A DNA stretch of 64,000 nt, from contig NZ_JARVKV010000025.1 in the NCBI RefSeq assembly GCF_029813835.1, positions 1 to 64,000 of the forward strand, read 5' to 3'. Under the pieces are notes generated by a model. The model saw only the letters and a program-made list of their open reading frames with translations, had not been told where the DNA came from and ran no database searches. Position 1 is the first letter of the stretch, and the number at the start of each line of letters is the position of its first letter. Below, in pieces: positions 53,009 to 61,869 of this stretch. Source of the DNA: Streptomyces sp. DH37. Lineage in GTDB: Bacteria; Actinomycetota; Actinomycetes; Streptomycetales; Streptomycetaceae. Position numbers and translations under genes: made by a program.

Positions 53009-53749
53009 ATGACCCCCTCCACCAGCCGGAAGATCGTCCTCGTCACCGGCGCCAGCAGCGGCATCGGCGAGGCGACCGCCAGGCTGCTCGCCGAACGAGG
53101 CCACCACGTCGTTCTCGGAGCCCGCCGTACCGAGCGGCTCGCAGCGCTCACCGAGGACATCCGGGCGGCCGGCGGCAGCGCCGAACACCACCCCCTGGAC
53201 GTGACCGACGCCGACCAGGTGCGGGCCTTCGTCGACGCGGCCCGCAGCGGGCACGGCCGCGTCGACGTCCTGGTCAACAACGCCGGTGTGATGCCGCTGT
53301 CCAAGCTGGAGGCACTCCGGCTCGACGAGTGGAACCGCATGATCGACGTGAACGTCCGCGGCGTCCTGCACGGCATCGCGGCCGCACTGCCGGTCATGCA
53401 GGCCCAGCGCCACGGCCAGTTCGTCAACGTCGCCTCCATCGGCGCCCACCAGGTCTCCCCGACCGCGGCCGTCTACTGCGCCACCAAGTACGCCGTGTGG
53501 GCCATCTCGGAGGGTCTGCGGCAGGAGGTCGGCGGCGACATCCGCGTCACCACCATCTGCCCGGGCGTCACCGAGTCCGAGCTGGCGGAGTCCATCTCGG
53601 ACCCGGTGGGCCGCGAGGAGATGCGCACCTACCGCAGCGTCGCCATCCCGGCCTCGTCCGTCGGCGCGGCCATCGCGTTCGCCGTCGACCAGCCCGCCGA
53701 GGTCGACGTCAGCGAGATCATCGTCCGCCCCACCGCGAGCCACGCCTGA
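53009..53749 (+). CDS. Short-chain dehydrogenase/reductase
   Basis: A 246-residue classical SDR: cofactor motif TGASSGIGEATA, NNAGV for fold stability, and catalytic Ser (VASIGAHQV) with YCATK. The acid/arginine pattern after strand 2 (GARRTERL) suggests NADP(H). Substrate unknown. AAGGAG at 52993-52998 serves ATG 53009. Likely target of the XRE regulator at 50441-51295. Confidence 0.9.
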   Translation: MTPSTSRKIVLVTGASSGIGEATARLLAERGHHVVLGARRTERLAALTEDIRAAGGSAEHHPLDVTDADQVRAFVDAARSGHGRVDVLVNNAGVMPLSKLEALRLDEWNRMIDVNVRGVLHGIAAALPVMQAQRHGQFVNVASIGAHQVSPTAAVYCATKYAVWAISEGLRQEVGGDIRVTTICPGVTESELAESISDPVGREEMRTYRSVAIPASSVGAAIAFAVDQPAEVDVSEIIVRPTASHA

Positions 53750-53762
53750 GCCGGCCACCCGC

Positions 53763-53790
53763 CCGCCCCCACCGCACACGGTGGGGGCGG
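53763..53790 (+). terminator. Terminator after the SDR gene
   Basis: Perfect 12-base arms at 53763-53774 and 53779-53790 around the loop CACA, 14 bases past the SDR stop. Confidence 0.75.
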
Positions 53791-53896
53791 AGGGGGACGG
53801 ACGGGACGGAGGGGGGCGGAGAAGGAGCCGCCTGCCGGTGAAGGCTTCGGTGCCGCCGTTCCGCGGCCCGGTGCCGTCGGCGGATTTCCGGAAGAA

Positions 53897-53926
53897 CTTG
53901 ACTGCTGGCGGCTCAAGTTTTATGCA
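53897..53926 (+). promoter_or_regulatory. HspR operator (HAIR) overlapping a dnaK promoter
   Basis: CTTGACT-N7-GCTCAAG at 53897-53917 differs from the HAIR consensus CTTGAGT-N7-ACTCAAG at only one position per half-site, with the spacer exactly seven. The same bases supply a -35 box TTGACT (53898-53903) that is 17 bases from a -10 box TATGCA (53921-53926). HspR bound here would block the promoter, so the gene should be induced by heat shock. Confidence 0.8.
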
Positions 53927-53988
53927 GGAAACATAGGCAGACGATGCCCGGTTCCCACATCCGCGCGACAGCGAAGGAGGAACCCGAG

Positions 53989-55890
53989 ATGGCACGTGCG
54001 GTCGGTATCGACCTGGGTACGACCAACTCCGTGGTGTGCGTCCTGGAGGGCGGCGAGCCCACCGTCGTCGCCAACGCCGAGGGCGCCAGGACCACCCCCT
54101 CGGTGGTGGCGTTCGCCAGGAACGGCGAGGTGCTGGTGGGCGAGGTCGCCAAACGGCAGGCGGTGACGAACGTCGACCGCACCGTCCGCTCGGTCAAGCG
54201 GCACATGGGCGAGGCGGGCTGGCGCTTCCCGGGGACGGGGGACGTGGACGGCAGGCGGTACGCCGCCCAGGAGATCTCCGCCCGGGTGTTGCAGAAGCTG
54301 AAGCGGGACGCCGAGGCGTACCTGGGCGAGAAGGTCACCGACGCGGTGATCACCGTGCCCGCCTACTTCAACGACGCGCAGCGCACGGCGACGAAGGAGG
54401 CCGGTGAGATCGCGGGCCTCAACGTCCTGCGGATCATCAACGAGCCGACGGCCGCCGCGCTGGCCTACGGGCTGGAGAAGGAGGACCAGACGGTCCTGGT
54501 CTTCGACCTGGGCGGCGGCACCTTCGACGTCTCGCTGCTGGAGATCGGCGAGGGCGTCGTGGAGGTGAAGGCCACCAACGGCGACACGCGGCTCGGCGGC
54601 GACGACTGGGACCAGCGGGTCGTCGACTACCTGGTCAAGCGGTTCGGGAACGCGTACGGCGTGGACCTGTCCAAGGACAAGATGGCCGTCCAGCGGCTGC
54701 GCGAGGCGGCGGAGAAGGCGAAGATCGAACTGTCCTCCGCGACGGAGACCACCATCAACCTGCCCTACATCACGGCGTCGGCCGAGGGTCCGCTGCACCT
54801 GGACGAGAAGCTCACCCGGGCCCAGTTCCAGGAACTGACCGCCGACCTGCTGGAGCGCTGCAAGGGGCCCTTCCACCAGGCCGTGAAGGATGCCGGAGTC
54901 CGTGTCTCCGAGATCGACCACGTCGTTCTGGTGGGTGGTTCGACGCGTATGCCGGCGGTCGCCGAGCTGGTCAAGGAGCTGACCGGCGGCAAGGAGGCGA
55001 ACAAGGGCGTCAACCCCGACGAGGTCGTCGCCATCGGCGCCTCCCTGCAGGCCGGTGTCCTCAAGGGCGAGGTCAAGGACGTCCTGCTGCTGGACGTCAC
55101 CCCGCTGTCCCTGGGCATCGAGACCAAGGGCGGCATCATGACCAAGCTGATCGAGCGCAACACCACGATCCCGACCAAGCGCTCGGAGATCTTCACCACC
55201 GCCGAGGACAACCAGCCCAGCGTGCAGATCCAGGTCTACCAGGGCGAGCGCGAGATCGCGGCGTACAACAAGAAGCTGGGCATGTTCGAGCTGACCGGGC
55301 TGCCGCCGGCGCCGCGCGGGGTGCCGCAGATCGAGGTCACCTTCGACATCGACGCCAACGGCATCATGCACGTCTCCGCCAAGGACCTGGGTACCGGCAA
55401 GGAGCAGCGGATGACCGTCACCGGCGGTTCGGCGCTGCCCAAGGACGACATCGAGCGGATGATGCGCGAGGCCGAGCAGTACGCGGAGGAGGACCACCGC
55501 CGCCGCGAGGCCGCCGAGACCCGCAACCAGGCCGAGCAGCTGGTGTACACCACCGAGAAGTTCCTCAAGGACAACGAGGACAAGGTGCCCGGTGAGGTGA
55601 AGAGCGAGGTCGAGACCGCGGTCGCCGACCTGAAGGAGAAGCTCAAGGGCGCGTCCGCCGAGGGCGGGGATACGGCGGCGATCCGGGAGGCTTCGGAGAA
55701 GGTCGCCTCCACCAGCCAGAAGCTGGGCCAGGCGCTCTACGCCGACGCCCAGGGCCAGCAGGCCGCGGGCGGCGCCGCCGACGCCGGGGCAGGAGCCGGG
55801 GCCGGCGCCGGGACCGGCGGCTCGGACGACGACGTGGTGGACGCCGAGATCGTCGACGACGACGGGGACGAGAAGGGCAGGGCCGCCTAG
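53989..55890 (+). CDS. dnaK: Chaperone DnaK (Hsp70), stand-alone copy
   Basis: A 633-residue Hsp70. The ATPase domain has GIDLGTTNSVVCVLEGG, VFDLGGGTFDVSLLEI and VLVGGSTRMPAV; the substrate domain begins at DVTPLSLGIETKGG; the tail is a Gly/Ala tract ending in acidic residues (DDDVVDAEIVDDDGDE), as is typical. ATG 53989 follows GAAGGAGG with an 8-base gap. It is not in the usual dnaK-grpE-dnaJ-hspR operon: the next gene is DUF2267. It is therefore probably a second, accessory copy, yet still under an HspR-type operator. Confidence 0.93.
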   Translation: MARAVGIDLGTTNSVVCVLEGGEPTVVANAEGARTTPSVVAFARNGEVLVGEVAKRQAVTNVDRTVRSVKRHMGEAGWRFPGTGDVDGRRYAAQEISARVLQKLKRDAEAYLGEKVTDAVITVPAYFNDAQRTATKEAGEIAGLNVLRIINEPTAAALAYGLEKEDQTVLVFDLGGGTFDVSLLEIGEGVVEVKATNGDTRLGGDDWDQRVVDYLVKRFGNAYGVDLSKDKMAVQRLREAAEKAKIELSSATETTINLPYITASAEGPLHLDEKLTRAQFQELTADLLERCKGPFHQAVKDAGVRVSEIDHVVLVGGSTRMPAVAELVKELTGGKEANKGVNPDEVVAIGASLQAGVLKGEVKDVLLLDVTPLSLGIETKGGIMTKLIERNTTIPTKRSEIFTTAEDNQPSVQIQVYQGEREIAAYNKKLGMFELTGLPPAPRGVPQIEVTFDIDANGIMHVSAKDLGTGKEQRMTVTGGSALPKDDIERMMREAEQYAEEDHRRREAAETRNQAEQLVYTTEKFLKDNEDKVPGEVKSEVETAVADLKEKLKGASAEGGDTAAIREASEKVASTSQKLGQALYADAQGQQAAGGAADAGAGAGAGAGTGGSDDDVVDAEIVDDDGDEKGRAA

Positions 55891-55978
55891 GGGGAGCGGC
55901 GGGATTGCGGCAGACCGTCCGGGAAACCCCGGGAGCAGGTACCGGCACCCGAGAAGGGGAGAGGGAAGGAGGCGCCTG

Positions 55979-56371
55979 ATGAGGTACGACGAGTTCCTCG
56001 CCCGGGTCCGCGAGCTCGGGGAGTACGCCGACCAGAAGGAGGCCGAGGCCGTCGCCACGGCGGTGCTGGAGGTGCTCGCCTCCCGGATCACCCCCAAGGA
56101 GACCGAGGACCTGGCCGCGCAGATGCCCGGCGCCCTGGGCGACGTCCTCAGGGAGAGCCGGGCGGAGAAGGCCGAGACGTTCGGCGTGGAGGAGTTCTGC
56201 CGCCGGGTGGCCGAGCGGACCGGGGCCCGGCCCAGGACCGCGGAGTGGGACGCCAGCGCCGTGCTCTCCACCCTGGCCCGGGCGGTCTCCGGGGGCGAGC
56301 TCAACCAGATCCTCAGCCAGCTGCCCTCCGGGTACGCCGTCCTCTTCGGCAAGCCGGAACTGAGCGGGTAG
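55979..56371 (+). CDS. DUF2267 family protein
   Basis: A 130-residue helical protein of the DUF2267 family: MRYDEFLARVRELGEY, AEAVATAVLEVLASRITPKE, DLAAQMPGALGDVL, and a repeat-like second half (TLARAVSGGELNQILSQLPSGYAVLF). These are stress-associated proteins of unknown function, often near chaperone or universal-stress genes. It lies 88 bases after dnaK and probably shares its transcript. Good ribosome-binding site (GGAAGGAGG). Confidence 0.87.
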   Translation: MRYDEFLARVRELGEYADQKEAEAVATAVLEVLASRITPKETEDLAAQMPGALGDVLRESRAEKAETFGVEEFCRRVAERTGARPRTAEWDASAVLSTLARAVSGGELNQILSQLPSGYAVLFGKPELSG

Positions 56372-56641
56372 GGAGCCCGGCCCGCCCGGACCGGGGCGGG
56401 CGCGTGAGGCTGCGCACGGCGCGGGCGGCCGGAAGCCGGCCGCCCGTGCCACGGGCCGGACGGCCGCCTGATCGCGGCGGCCGTCTCCACCGGCTGCCTC
56501 CACCTGCCGTCTCCACCCCGCGCCGCCGCCGCGAGTTCCCTGCCCGCCGGGGGAATTGAGGGGGCCGGGGCACCGGTTGGACGGACCGTGCCGCGCCGCA
56601 CCGGGGCGCGGCCGTTCCGTCGACCGAAGGTGGATACCTCC

Positions 56642-57760
56642 ATGTCCAGCAGTACGTCCGCACGCGCCCGGAACACGCTCGGCCGGCCCTTCTCCGTGGG
56701 AGGCCTCACCCTCCGCAACCGCATCGTGATGGCGCCGATGACCCGCCAGTTCTCGCCCGGCGGTGTACCGGGCCCGGACGTGGCGGAGTACTACGCCCGC
56801 CGGGCCGCCGCCGAGGTGGGCCTGATCGTCACCGAGGGCACGTACATCGACCACGACTCGGCCGGCACCAGCGACCGCGTGCCCCGCTTCCACGGCGAGG
56901 ACGCGCTCGCGGGGTGGGCGAGGGTGGCCGACGCGGTCCACCGCGCGGGCGGGGCGATCATGCCGCAGCTGTGGCACGTGGGCATGGCGCGCGCCGCCGG
57001 GGCCCCGCCGGTTCCGGAGGCCCCCAGAACGGGCCCCTCGGGCATCCCCCTGGAGGGCACGGAGACCGGCCACGCGATGACGAGGGCGGACATCGACGAC
57101 GTGATCGGGGCGTTCGCCGCCGGGGCCGCCGCGGCCGAGGCCCGCGGCTTCGACGGCGTCGAGATCCACGGGGCCCACGGCTACCTGGTCGACCAGTTCC
57201 TCTGGTCGCACACCAACCGGCGCACCGACGCCTACGGGGGCGACCTCGCCTCCCGCGTCCGCTTCGCCGCGGAGATCGTGGCCGCCTGCCGCGAGGCCGT
57301 CTCCCCGCACTTCCCGATCAGCTTCCGGATGTCCCAGTGGAAGATGGGCCACTACCGGGCCCGCCTCGCCGAGACGCCCGAGGAACTGGAGGCCGTCCTG
57401 ACCCCGCTGGCCGAGGCGGGGGCGGACGTCTTCCACTGCTCCACGCGCCGCTACTGGCTCCCGGAGTTCGAGGGTTCCGACCTCAACCTGGCGGGCTGGG
57501 CGAAGAAGCTCACCGGCCGTCCCACCATCACCGTCGGCTCGGTCGGCCTGGACAACGAGTTCTTCGCCGCGTTCCAGGGGGCTGACGGCGGCGTCACGGA
57601 CATCGAGGCCCTGCTGGAGCGGCTGGAGCGCGACGAGTTCGACCTGGTGGCGGTCGGCCGCTCCCTGCTGGGCGACCCGGAGTGGGCGGCGAAGGTCCTG
57701 AGCGGACGCGACGGCGAACTCCGGCCCTTCGACGCGGCCGGGCTCGCCACGCTCCACTGA
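56642..57760 (+). CDS. Old yellow enzyme / NADH:flavin oxidoreductase
   Basis: A 372-residue FMN-dependent TIM-barrel ene-reductase: RNRIVMAPMTRQFSPGG at the N-terminus, the substrate-binding segment IMPQLWHVG, then GFDGVEIHGAHGYLVDQFLW and HTNRRTDAYGG, the family signature, and the phosphate-binding end ITVGSVGLDNEF. The second half of the catalytic pair is His-Gly-Ala-His as in the dienoyl-CoA reductase type, but no C-terminal Fe-S/FAD domains follow. Probably reduces an activated C=C bond. ATG 56642. Confidence 0.88.
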   Translation: MSSSTSARARNTLGRPFSVGGLTLRNRIVMAPMTRQFSPGGVPGPDVAEYYARRAAAEVGLIVTEGTYIDHDSAGTSDRVPRFHGEDALAGWARVADAVHRAGGAIMPQLWHVGMARAAGAPPVPEAPRTGPSGIPLEGTETGHAMTRADIDDVIGAFAAGAAAAEARGFDGVEIHGAHGYLVDQFLWSHTNRRTDAYGGDLASRVRFAAEIVAACREAVSPHFPISFRMSQWKMGHYRARLAETPEELEAVLTPLAEAGADVFHCSTRRYWLPEFEGSDLNLAGWAKKLTGRPTITVGSVGLDNEFFAAFQGADGGVTDIEALLERLERDEFDLVAVGRSLLGDPEWAAKVLSGRDGELRPFDAAGLATLH

Positions 57761-57836
57761 GGCGGCCGGGGCCGGGTGCGTCCGGGTGAGTCCGGGCGGG
57801 GGCTCCCCTCCGCCCGGACGGCACGCCGCGGCGGCC

Positions 57837-58208
57837 TCACTCCTGCTGCGGCAGCGCGTACCCGGGGACGGACGGCCAGCGGACCGTCAGCAGCGTCGAG
57901 TCCTCCTCCGCGACCCACGAGTGGTCCACGCCCCGGCCCCACACGACGTAGTCGCCCTGCCGGGCCAGGACGACGCTGCGGCCGGGGAACTCCACGCGGA
58001 AACGGCCGCTGACCAGGACCTGGAAGGTCGTGCGCTCCTCGCCCCGCACCCACTGCCGCCGCTTCTCGCCGCGCGGGTGGACACCCCACTTGATCTCCAG
58101 CGCCTCGCTGTGCCGGAGGTCGCCCGCGTCCTTGAAGTGCCCCAGCAGCCAGCCCCGGTCCAGCGGCGAGTCCGCTCCGGCGTTCCCCGTGTACACGTTG
58201 TCGTCCAT
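57837..58208 (-). CDS. Cupin-domain protein
   Basis: A 123-residue single cupin. VHPRGEKRRQWVRGEERTT and GDYVVWGRGVDHSWVAEEDS are the two cupin strands pairs, though only one of the usual histidines is present (DHSWV), so metal binding is doubtful. Similar proteins are sometimes mislabelled signal peptidase I in databases. ATG 58208. Convergent with the old yellow enzyme gene. Confidence 0.8.
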   Translation of the reverse strand: MDDNVYTGNAGADSPLDRGWLLGHFKDAGDLRHSEALEIKWGVHPRGEKRRQWVRGEERTTFQVLVSGRFRVEFPGRSVVLARQGDYVVWGRGVDHSWVAEEDSTLLTVRWPSVPGYALPQQE

Positions 58209-58795
58209 GTGCTCGGACGCTAACACCCGGCGCCGGCCGGGCCGGGGACGCGGTCCCGGGGCGGCGGCGGAACGGCCGGCGCCGACGCCGGGGCGGGACG
58301 AGCGCGGCTCCCGTCCGGCGTCCCGGAGGACACCGCAGGACGGGAGGCGGGCAGGAACCGGACGGGTCCGGACGCGTCCGGGCGGGGGAGGGGGCGTCGC
58401 GTTCCGCCCGGACGCGTGTCCCGGCCTTCCGCCTCTCCTCGGAAAAGTGTGCCAAGCGCCTCCCGTCCGTGCGGAGCCCTCCGGCGGGCGTCCCGGCCCG
58501 CCCATCCGCCGCGGGACGCCCTCGGCCGACAGCCGGGGGGCGTACGGAGCCGGCGGCCGGCGAGTGCGGGCCGTCCGGAGGACGCCGTCTTCCAACGTGT
58601 CGCCGCATCGGGGTTTCCGTCGCCGCTCATCACGGAACCGTAGCGTTCCGGAGTTCGGCGGGAGTTGACGGAGTGTGAGAAGTGACGATTCTGCACATCG
58701 GACGGATTTCATGCGTTCTGAGGTGATTACGTCCAGGCGAGTCGGGCACTCGATGGTGCGAAGGGACTTGTACGAAACGAGTGAAAGGAGCGGCC
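58209..58795. promoter_or_regulatory. Long intergenic region upstream of the KGG-repeat gene
   Basis: 587 bases without a credible gene, between divergent genes. The right 150 bases are AT-richer and should hold the promoter of the KGG protein gene; I could not identify a SigB-type promoter with confidence. AAAGGAG at 58784-58790 is the ribosome-binding site. Confidence 0.5.
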
Positions 58796-59038
58796 ATGGC
58801 TGCGTCCAACAACTCCAACAACCCGGGTAACTTCGCCAACGACCGCGAGCGCGCCGCGGAGGCGGGCCGTCAGGGCGGTCACGAGAGCGGCGGCAACTTC
58901 GCCAACGACCGCGAGCGCGCCGCGGAGGCGGGCCGCAAGGGTGGCCACGAGAGCGGCGGCAACTTCGCCAACGACCGCGAGAAGGCCTCCGAGGCCGGCC
59001 GCAAGGGCGGTCAGAACAGCGGCGGCGGGCAGCGGTAA
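58796..59038 (+). CDS. KGG-repeat general stress protein
   Basis: An 80-residue, highly hydrophilic protein built of three near-identical 22-residue units starting NFANDRE and ending in GGHESGG or GGQNSGGG, each with the stress-protein KGG core (EAGRKGG). Such proteins, related to GsiB and con-10, are made under osmotic or stationary stress and are probably disordered hydrophilins. DNA units repeat every 66 bases (58829, 58895, 58961). ATG 58796 follows AAAGGAG. Confidence 0.9.
   Translation: MAASNNSNNPGNFANDRERAAEAGRQGGHESGGNFANDRERAAEAGRKGGHESGGNFANDREKASEAGRKGGQNSGGGQR
58829..59026 (+). repeat. 66-bp tandem repeat, three copies, in the KGG gene
   Basis: Units begin at 58829, 58895 and 58961 and are nearly identical, including silent positions, implying recent duplication or gene conversion. 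Confidence 0.9.
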
Positions 59039-59083
59039 CTCCCGCGTCGGCCAACCGCGCCCGCGGGCGCGGCCGTACGCCAC

Positions 59084-59119
59084 GGGCCCGGCCTTCCGGT
59101 ACGCCGGAGGGCCGGGCCC
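59084..59119 (+). terminator. Terminator after the KGG gene
   Basis: Arms 59084-59099 and 59104-59119 pair over 16 positions with one mismatch that is a possible G-U pair in one strand; 4-base loop. No T-run. Confidence 0.75.
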
Positions 59120-59323
59120 GGCTCATGTCCGCCCGCGGCGAACGGCCCCCGCGGCGCCCCGCGCCGGTTCGGGCGGGGAAGCGTGCCTCCCGTGCCGGGG
59201 ATTGCCGGGAGCGGGAAGGCGCGGGAGGCGTACGGTTGCCCGTTCCCCTCCTTGAGGCCCGGCCGGGCGCGGCGCAGGCTACGCGTGCGAGGCGTTCCGC
59301 CGACGAGACGGAAGGGAGCCCGG

Positions 59324-59539
59324 ATGAGGCATGTGCCCTTCTTCCGGTGGGTGCTGGCACACGGCCTGGTGCTGATCGGGGGCTCGCTGGGCCTGTACAC
59401 GGCCACGCCGGACTCTTCCGAACTCCTGCGGATCGACCTGATCGTGGTCGAGGAGGAACCCGACGGGCGGTGCGCGGTCCGGTGGGAGAGTCTCTTCGAC
59501 CGTGATCGGCTCGAAGCGCCGTATCCGTGCCACGCCTGA
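59324..59539 (+). CDS. Small hypothetical protein with one membrane helix
   Basis: A 71-residue protein: MRHVPFFRWVLAHGLVLIGG contains a probable membrane helix (residues 8-25), followed by an acidic/mixed tail (LRIDLIVVEEEPDG, RWESLFDRDRLEAPYPCHA). GGAAGGGAG just upstream of ATG 59324 is a good ribosome-binding site. I do not recognise a family; the composition looks like real coding sequence. Confidence 0.5.
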   Translation: MRHVPFFRWVLAHGLVLIGGSLGLYTATPDSSELLRIDLIVVEEEPDGRCAVRWESLFDRDRLEAPYPCHA

Positions 59540-59575
59540 CGGTCGTCGGCCTCGTCGGCCTCGTCGGCGGGAACA

Positions 59576-60102
59576 TCAGGGGTTGTACCGGGTCGGCGGC
59601 GCGGACCCCGGGGTCGTCCGCCGGGCGGAGTGGCTGAGGAAGGCCGCCGATCCGGTGGCCGAGGACCACGGGCGGGCCGTGGAGGCGGCGCGTGGGGCAC
59701 GGACCCCCGTCCACCGGGAGCCGGTGGACGCCGAGCCGGACCGGATCCCGGTCCGGCGGCTGCGGGACGCGGCCGGGGAGCGGCTTGGCGTCGAGGAGTT
59801 GGCGAGGGGCGGCTTCCGCACCGTGCGGGAGGTGCTCGACGCCGGGGCGTGGGGCGTGGGGCGTGGGGGCTGGGGCACCGCGGTGCGGGGCGGCCGCCGT
59901 GGCCGGACTGCGCCCGCTGGTGGGGGAGGCCGAACGGGAGCGGACCGCGCGGTGGTTCGCGCAGGCGTCGGTCGACCTGCTGCGCGGGCCGGACGGCGAT
60001 CCGGCCGGACCGTCCGCCCGGGTGGACTTCGAGTCCCGGCCCGCGGAGTACCCCGGCCGGCCCGCGGAAGTAGCGGGCGGCGGTCTCCGGCCGGCCGGTT
60101 GA
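59576..60102 (+). pseudogene. Probable frameshifted remnant of an unidentified larger gene
   Basis: Two + frames contribute plausible protein in sequence. One reads WLRKAADPVAEDHGRAVEAA, then IPVRRLRDAAGERLGVEELA and GGFRTVREVLDAGAW (to about 59850). The other continues AAAVAGLRPLVGEAERERTA and RWFAQASVDLLRGPDG up to the stop at 60102. The HhH-like middle segment suggests a DNA-binding or helicase-associated protein. It needs at least one frameshift and lacks a start, so it is probably decayed. Confidence 0.35.
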
Positions 60103-60347
60103 TCCGGAACGCGGGCCCCGATCGCCGCCCCGGACCCCTGGGCGGATGCCGGGCCGGTACGGGCGCGGAACGGTGTGCGGCCCCACCGCGGCCGCGCGGC
60201 GCGACAGGAGCGCGGGCGCGCTGCCTCGTACGGGTGAAATGCGGTCCCCCGGCCCCTCTTCTCCCTGCCGGGCCGTGCCGAGCCACAAGGATGGGCGCGG
60301 AAGAGGCCGGTTCCGGCCGGTTCGAGTTGATCTCGCGAGGAGAACCG

Positions 60348-60605
60348 ATGGGCAAGGCATACGGCGTCGTTGCGGACATCCTGGTGGACAAGTTCCAGTT
60401 CACCGAGGACGAGCTGTCGCCCGGCGCCACGCTGGAGGAGATCGACCTGGACTCGCTCGGGCGGGTCGAGTTCGCCCTGACCCTGCGGGACGCCACCGGT
60501 GTCCCGTTCGGCGACGACCAGATCACCCTGGACACGACGCTGGGCGAGATCGCCGACGCGGTCGAGGCCGCGTGGGGCGCCGGCACGGCGGTGGCGCCGC
60601 GGTGA
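60348..60605 (+). CDS. Acyl carrier protein
   Basis: An 85-residue ACP; the phosphopantetheine site is Ser36 in EIDLDSLGRVEFAL. It carries acyl chains between enzymes and lies directly before a ketosynthase, with which it overlaps (GTGA at 60602-60605), so it is dedicated to that enzyme rather than the general fatty-acid pathway. ATG 60348 has AGGAG six bases upstream; the long frame before it belongs to the decayed region. Confidence 0.88.
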   Translation: MGKAYGVVADILVDKFQFTEDELSPGATLEEIDLDSLGRVEFALTLRDATGVPFGDDQITLDTTLGEIADAVEAAWGAGTAVAPR

Positions 60606-61825
60606 ACCGCGCGGACATCGCGGTCACCGGCCTGGGGGCGGTCACCCCGGCCGGGGTGGGGGTGGAGGAGACCTGGCGCCGGGTCCGCGCCGCCGAGCCC
60701 ACGGCGTCCCGCGACGCGGAACTGGCGGGTCTGCCGGTCGACTTCAGCTGCCGCGTCCCCGAGGTCGAGGTCACCGACCGCGCCCGCCGGCGGCAGTTGT
60801 GGCGACTGGAGCGCTTCACGCGGATCGCGCTCGCGGCGGCCGACGAGGCGCTGCGGGACGCGCGTCTGGACGCGGCCTCCTGGGACGGCGCGCGCGTGGG
60901 GGTGGTCGTCGGCTGCAGTCTGGGCGGCGCCGCCACCTGGGAGGCGGAGTCCGGGCGGATGCGGCGGGAGGGGCCCGAGGCGGTGTCGCCGGTGGTCATC
61001 CCGATGCTGCTGCCGAACATGGCGGCCGGCGAGGTCGCGCTCGCCCTGGGGATCCGGGGTCCGAGCCTGGCCGTCTCCACCGCCTGCGCCTCGGGGGCCA
61101 GCGCGCTGGCCGTCGCCCGCGACTGGCTGGCCGCCGACCTGTGCGACGTCGTCCTCGCCGGCGGTACGGAGGCCGCGGTCACGCCCCTGGTGGTGTCCGG
61201 GTTCCAGCGGGCCGGGGCGCTGTCGGCCCGCGTCGGCGAACCGGCCTCCGCCTCGCGGCCCTTCGCGGCGGACAGCGACGGGTTCGTCATGGCCGAGGCC
61301 GCCGCCGTCCTGGTCCTGGAGCGGGCGGCGGACGCCCGGGCGCGCGGGGTGCGCCCGCGGGCCCTGCTGGCGGGCTGCGGCACGAGCACCGACGCGCTCC
61401 ACCCCACCGCGCCGCACCCCGAGGGCCGGATCGCCGAGCTGGCCGTGACCGCGGCCCTGGCCGACGCGGGCCTCACGGCGCGGGACGTCGACCACGTCAA
61501 CGCCCACGCCACCTCCACCCCGCTGGGGGACGCGGCCGAGGCGAGCATGATCGCCAGGGTCTTCGGCCACGGCCCGAGCGTGACGTCGGCCAAGGGCGTC
61601 CTCGGGCACTCGCTCGGCGCCGCGGGCGCGGTGGAGGCGGTGCTCACGGTCCTGTGCGTCGAGCGGTCGGCCGTGCCGCCGACGGCCAACACCGACGCAC
61701 CCGCGCCGGGGTTCGACATCGACCTGGTGACCAAGACGGTGCGCGAGCAGCGGATCGGCGCGGCCGTCAGCAACTCCTTCGGGTTCGGGGGCCACAACGT
61801 GTCCGTGGTCCTGCGGGCCGCCTGA
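60602..61825 (+). CDS. Beta-ketoacyl-ACP synthase (FabF/KAS II-like)
   Basis: A 407-residue elongating ketosynthase. The catalytic cysteine is Cys162 (VSTACASGASALA), the histidines are His302 (NAHATSTPLGD) and His336 (LGHSLGAAGA), with Lys331. Condenses an acyl starter with malonyl-ACP. GTG 60602 overlaps the ACP stop. Together they form a two-gene chain-elongation module; RedQ/RedP-like and polyketide-like pairs look similar, but no prodiginine genes are here. Confidence 0.9.
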   Translation: MNRADIAVTGLGAVTPAGVGVEETWRRVRAAEPTASRDAELAGLPVDFSCRVPEVEVTDRARRRQLWRLERFTRIALAAADEALRDARLDAASWDGARVGVVVGCSLGGAATWEAESGRMRREGPEAVSPVVIPMLLPNMAAGEVALALGIRGPSLAVSTACASGASALAVARDWLAADLCDVVLAGGTEAAVTPLVVSGFQRAGALSARVGEPASASRPFAADSDGFVMAEAAAVLVLERAADARARGVRPRALLAGCGTSTDALHPTAPHPEGRIAELAVTAALADAGLTARDVDHVNAHATSTPLGDAAEASMIARVFGHGPSVTSAKGVLGHSLGAAGAVEAVLTVLCVERSAVPPTANTDAPAPGFDIDLVTKTVREQRIGAAVSNSFGFGGHNVSVVLRAA

Positions 61826-61830
61826 GCCCC

Positions 61831-61869
61831 GCTCCGGGGCCCGCGTCCGCCGGGCGCGGGCCCCGGAGC
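61831..61869. terminator. Bidirectional terminator between the convergent lipid genes
   Basis: Perfect 15-base arms at 61831-61845 and 61855-61869 around a 9-base loop, just past the ketosynthase stop and before the end of the convergent epimerase gene. Confidence 0.8.

Noticed and set aside
53920..56724. 934-codon minus-strand frame
   Set aside because: Antisense to dnaK and DUF2267; Leu/Gly/His-rich shadow.
59502..60605. Long frame giving the ACP a 280-residue N-terminal extension
   Set aside because: The upstream part is decayed and the ACP has its own ribosome-binding site and start at 60348.
60348..61825. Prodiginine (red) cluster ACP/ketosynthase pair
   Set aside because: No other prodiginine gene is present and the convergent neighbours point to a different lipid pathway.
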